Source of the DNA: Saprospiraceae bacterium
GTDB taxonomy: Bacteria > Bacteroidota > Bacteroidia > Chitinophagales > Saprospiraceae
Direction of reading: 5' to 3'
Length of the DNA: 64,000 bases
NCBI GenBank assembly: GCA_029251525.1
Contig: JAQXDE010000019.1
Coordinates: 1 to 64,000, forward strand
Part shown: piece by piece, positions 62,935 to 64,000 of the stretch
Layout of the letters: every line of letters begins with the position of its first letter
Position numbering within the stretch: the first letter of the stretch is position 1
Translations under genes and position numbers: made by a program
Notes under the pieces: generated by a model
Database searches by the model: none
Told to the model about the DNA's origin: nothing
The model's input: the letters and a program-made list of their open reading frames with translations, nothing else

Positions 62935-63747
62935 ATGCGAAGATTAGTACTGTTTTTTCTCACTTTTCTAAGTATTTCCATTTTGGCACAAGATGGTTTG
63001 ATAAATTCAACTGACACTAGAAGTAAAGGAGTTGCCAATGCTTCAGTTGCTTTTACTGGAATAAATTCAATTCTAAGTAATCAAGCTGGATTAGCAGAAT
63101 TAGAGCACATAGGATTTTTGCTATCAGCTGAGCAACGGTATTTGCTAAATGATTTAAACAACTTTGGAGTTGGATTTGCAATGCCAACCAATTCTGGAAC
63201 GTTTGGGGTGAGTGTTAACTATTTCGGTTTTGAGGACTTTAATCAATCAAAGATAGGATTGATCTATGCTCGAAAATTAATGGAAAAGCTTTCTGTTGGT
63301 ATTCAATTTGACTTACTGAATACTCAAATTTCAGAATATGGAAATAAAAATTTGTTGACTTTTGAAATTGGAATGCAATCAGAATTAATGGAAAATTTAT
63401 TAATAGGATTCCATCTTTACAATCCTGTCAAACTAGAAATAATCGAAGATGAATTCTTGCCAACTATTGTTCGAGCTGGTGTAACCTATACCGCATCAAA
63501 GAAATTAAATTTGCACGCTGAACTCGAGAAAGATTTCGACTTCCCATTTGTTTTTAAGGGAGGTATAGAATACGAATTAGTTAGTGAATTTTGGCTTAGA
63601 ATTGGTGTCCATACAAATCCAACTGCTTTGAGTTTTGGCCTAGGTTACCAAATGAAAAACGGCTTGCGTTTTGATTTAGCCTCTAACTATCATCAAGAAT
63701 TGGGTTTTACGCCAAGCATAGGTTTAGGATATGATTTAAAAAAATAA
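62935..63747 (+). CDS. Outer-membrane beta-barrel protein (PorV/PorQ-like)
   Basis: I choose ATG 62935 (270 residues), which opens the signal peptide MRRLVLFFLTFLSISILAQ; the frame extends upstream without signal character. The mature part begins DTRSKGVANASVAFTGINSILSNQAGLAELE, the opening typical of PorV/PorQ/UPF0164-like barrels, and continues as alternating amphipathic strands ending GFTPSIGLGYDLKK. Such proteins belong to the T9SS outer-membrane machinery or are general barrels; the short length makes the exact role uncertain. A 321-base gap (with the terminator) separates it from the secreted protein gene. Confidence 0.7.
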   Translation: MRRLVLFFLTFLSISILAQDGLINSTDTRSKGVANASVAFTGINSILSNQAGLAELEHIGFLLSAEQRYLLNDLNNFGVGFAMPTNSGTFGVSVNYFGFEDFNQSKIGLIYARKLMEKLSVGIQFDLLNTQISEYGNKNLLTFEIGMQSELMENLLIGFHLYNPVKLEIIEDEFLPTIVRAGVTYTASKKLNLHAELEKDFDFPFVFKGGIEYELVSEFWLRIGVHTNPTALSFGLGYQMKNGLRFDLASNYHQELGFTPSIGLGYDLKK

Positions 63748-63793
63748 AGGAAACTAAATAAAAAGTATTTTATTTTATGACTGATGCTTTGAC

Positions 63794-63826
63794 AGGAAAA
63801 AACTAAGTTTCAATTGTTTTTTTCCT
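63794..63826 (+). terminator. Probable terminator after the barrel-protein gene
   Basis: AGGAAAAAAC (63794-63803) pairs with GTTTTTTTCCT (63816-63826), one T unpaired, with a 12-base loop. It lies 46 bases after the stop codon. Confidence 0.55.
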
Positions 63827-63950
63827 TTGGGACATTTTAACAAAGAATCCTAACAAGTATTATATACCTTTCTTTATAAATTAATCACCTTCCTTTTCAG
63901 ATTTTCAATTCAAACATTTTTTATTTTAATTGCCTCTCTTATAGTACAAA

Positions 63951-64000
63951 ATGAAACGATTGTGGACGGCATATTATTTAATGCTATCGCAAAAAATCAA
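63951..64000 (+). CDS. Possible 5' end of a gene cut by the window edge
   Basis: ATG 63951 opens a frame (MKRLWTAYYLMLSQKI) that runs off the right edge. Only 16 codons are visible, so neither its reality nor its product can be judged. The rest of 63827-63950 is empty. Confidence 0.25.
   Translation, partial: MKRLWTAYYLMLSQKI

Overview
The window is AT-rich, densely packed DNA from a member of the Bacteroidota. The evidence is a SusC/SusD pair, type IX secretion (T9SS) sorting domains of type A and type B, promoter elements of the form TAnnTTTG, many lipoproteins, and an arsenosugar ArsS gene pair. A marine, glycan-degrading lineage such as Saprospiria would fit, but that placement is inference. 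No rRNA, tRNA, CRISPR array or insertion sequence was recognised.

Layout. 1-3700: a 17-copy ACAT microsatellite, two secreted T9SS cargo proteins (one a PHB-depolymerase-like esterase), and between them an orphan T9SS tail left from a decayed gene. 3828-8784: a leftward operon (PhyH dioxygenase, SDR dehydrogenase, Dabb lipoprotein, SSS symporter) with a divergent AraC regulator, probably uptake and oxidation of an unidentified small molecule. 8950-13037: small accessory genes, including a membrane protein split by a frameshift at an A-run, a GNAT, a Nudix hydrolase and a glucosaminidase. 13260-16810: a GlcNAc-type kinase under a palindromic operator, pfkA with a strong terminator, and a membrane-anchored subtilase.

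17065-22673 is the most coherent system: seven genes on one strand that look like a complete inositol-lipid pathway. They are a sphingomyelin-synthase-like PAP2_C protein, a CDP-alcohol phosphotransferase (candidate phosphatidylinositol-phosphate synthase), an AUR1-like inositol phosphorylceramide synthase, myo-inositol-phosphate synthase, a PfkB-type kinase, a PgpA-type phosphatase and a GtrA membrane protein. Related clusters are known in gut Bacteroides. The kinase and the second head-group transferase are the less expected parts.

22738-45701 is mostly housekeeping and accessory genes: a 1225-residue cytochrome c/PA14/propeller/DUF1080 lipoprotein, a nucleotidyltransferase plus sugar-kinase pair, a solitary EVE-McrB ATPase without McrC, a nitrilase, an ABC1/UbiB kinase preceded by an unannotated 25-codon Cys-Cys peptide ORF, lysA, an ECF sigma factor with a putative membrane partner, a secreted pyrophosphatase, and the ArsS/peroxidase-like arsenosugar pair. 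46254-59578 is a beta-glucan (laminarin-type) utilisation locus: SusC, SusD, a PKD lipoprotein, two GH16 enzymes and a GH3 enzyme on the minus strand, with a divergent membrane-spanning sensor/regulator. 59944-63747 holds a secreted protein with four 164-residue modules and an outer-membrane barrel protein. A further gene may start at the right edge.
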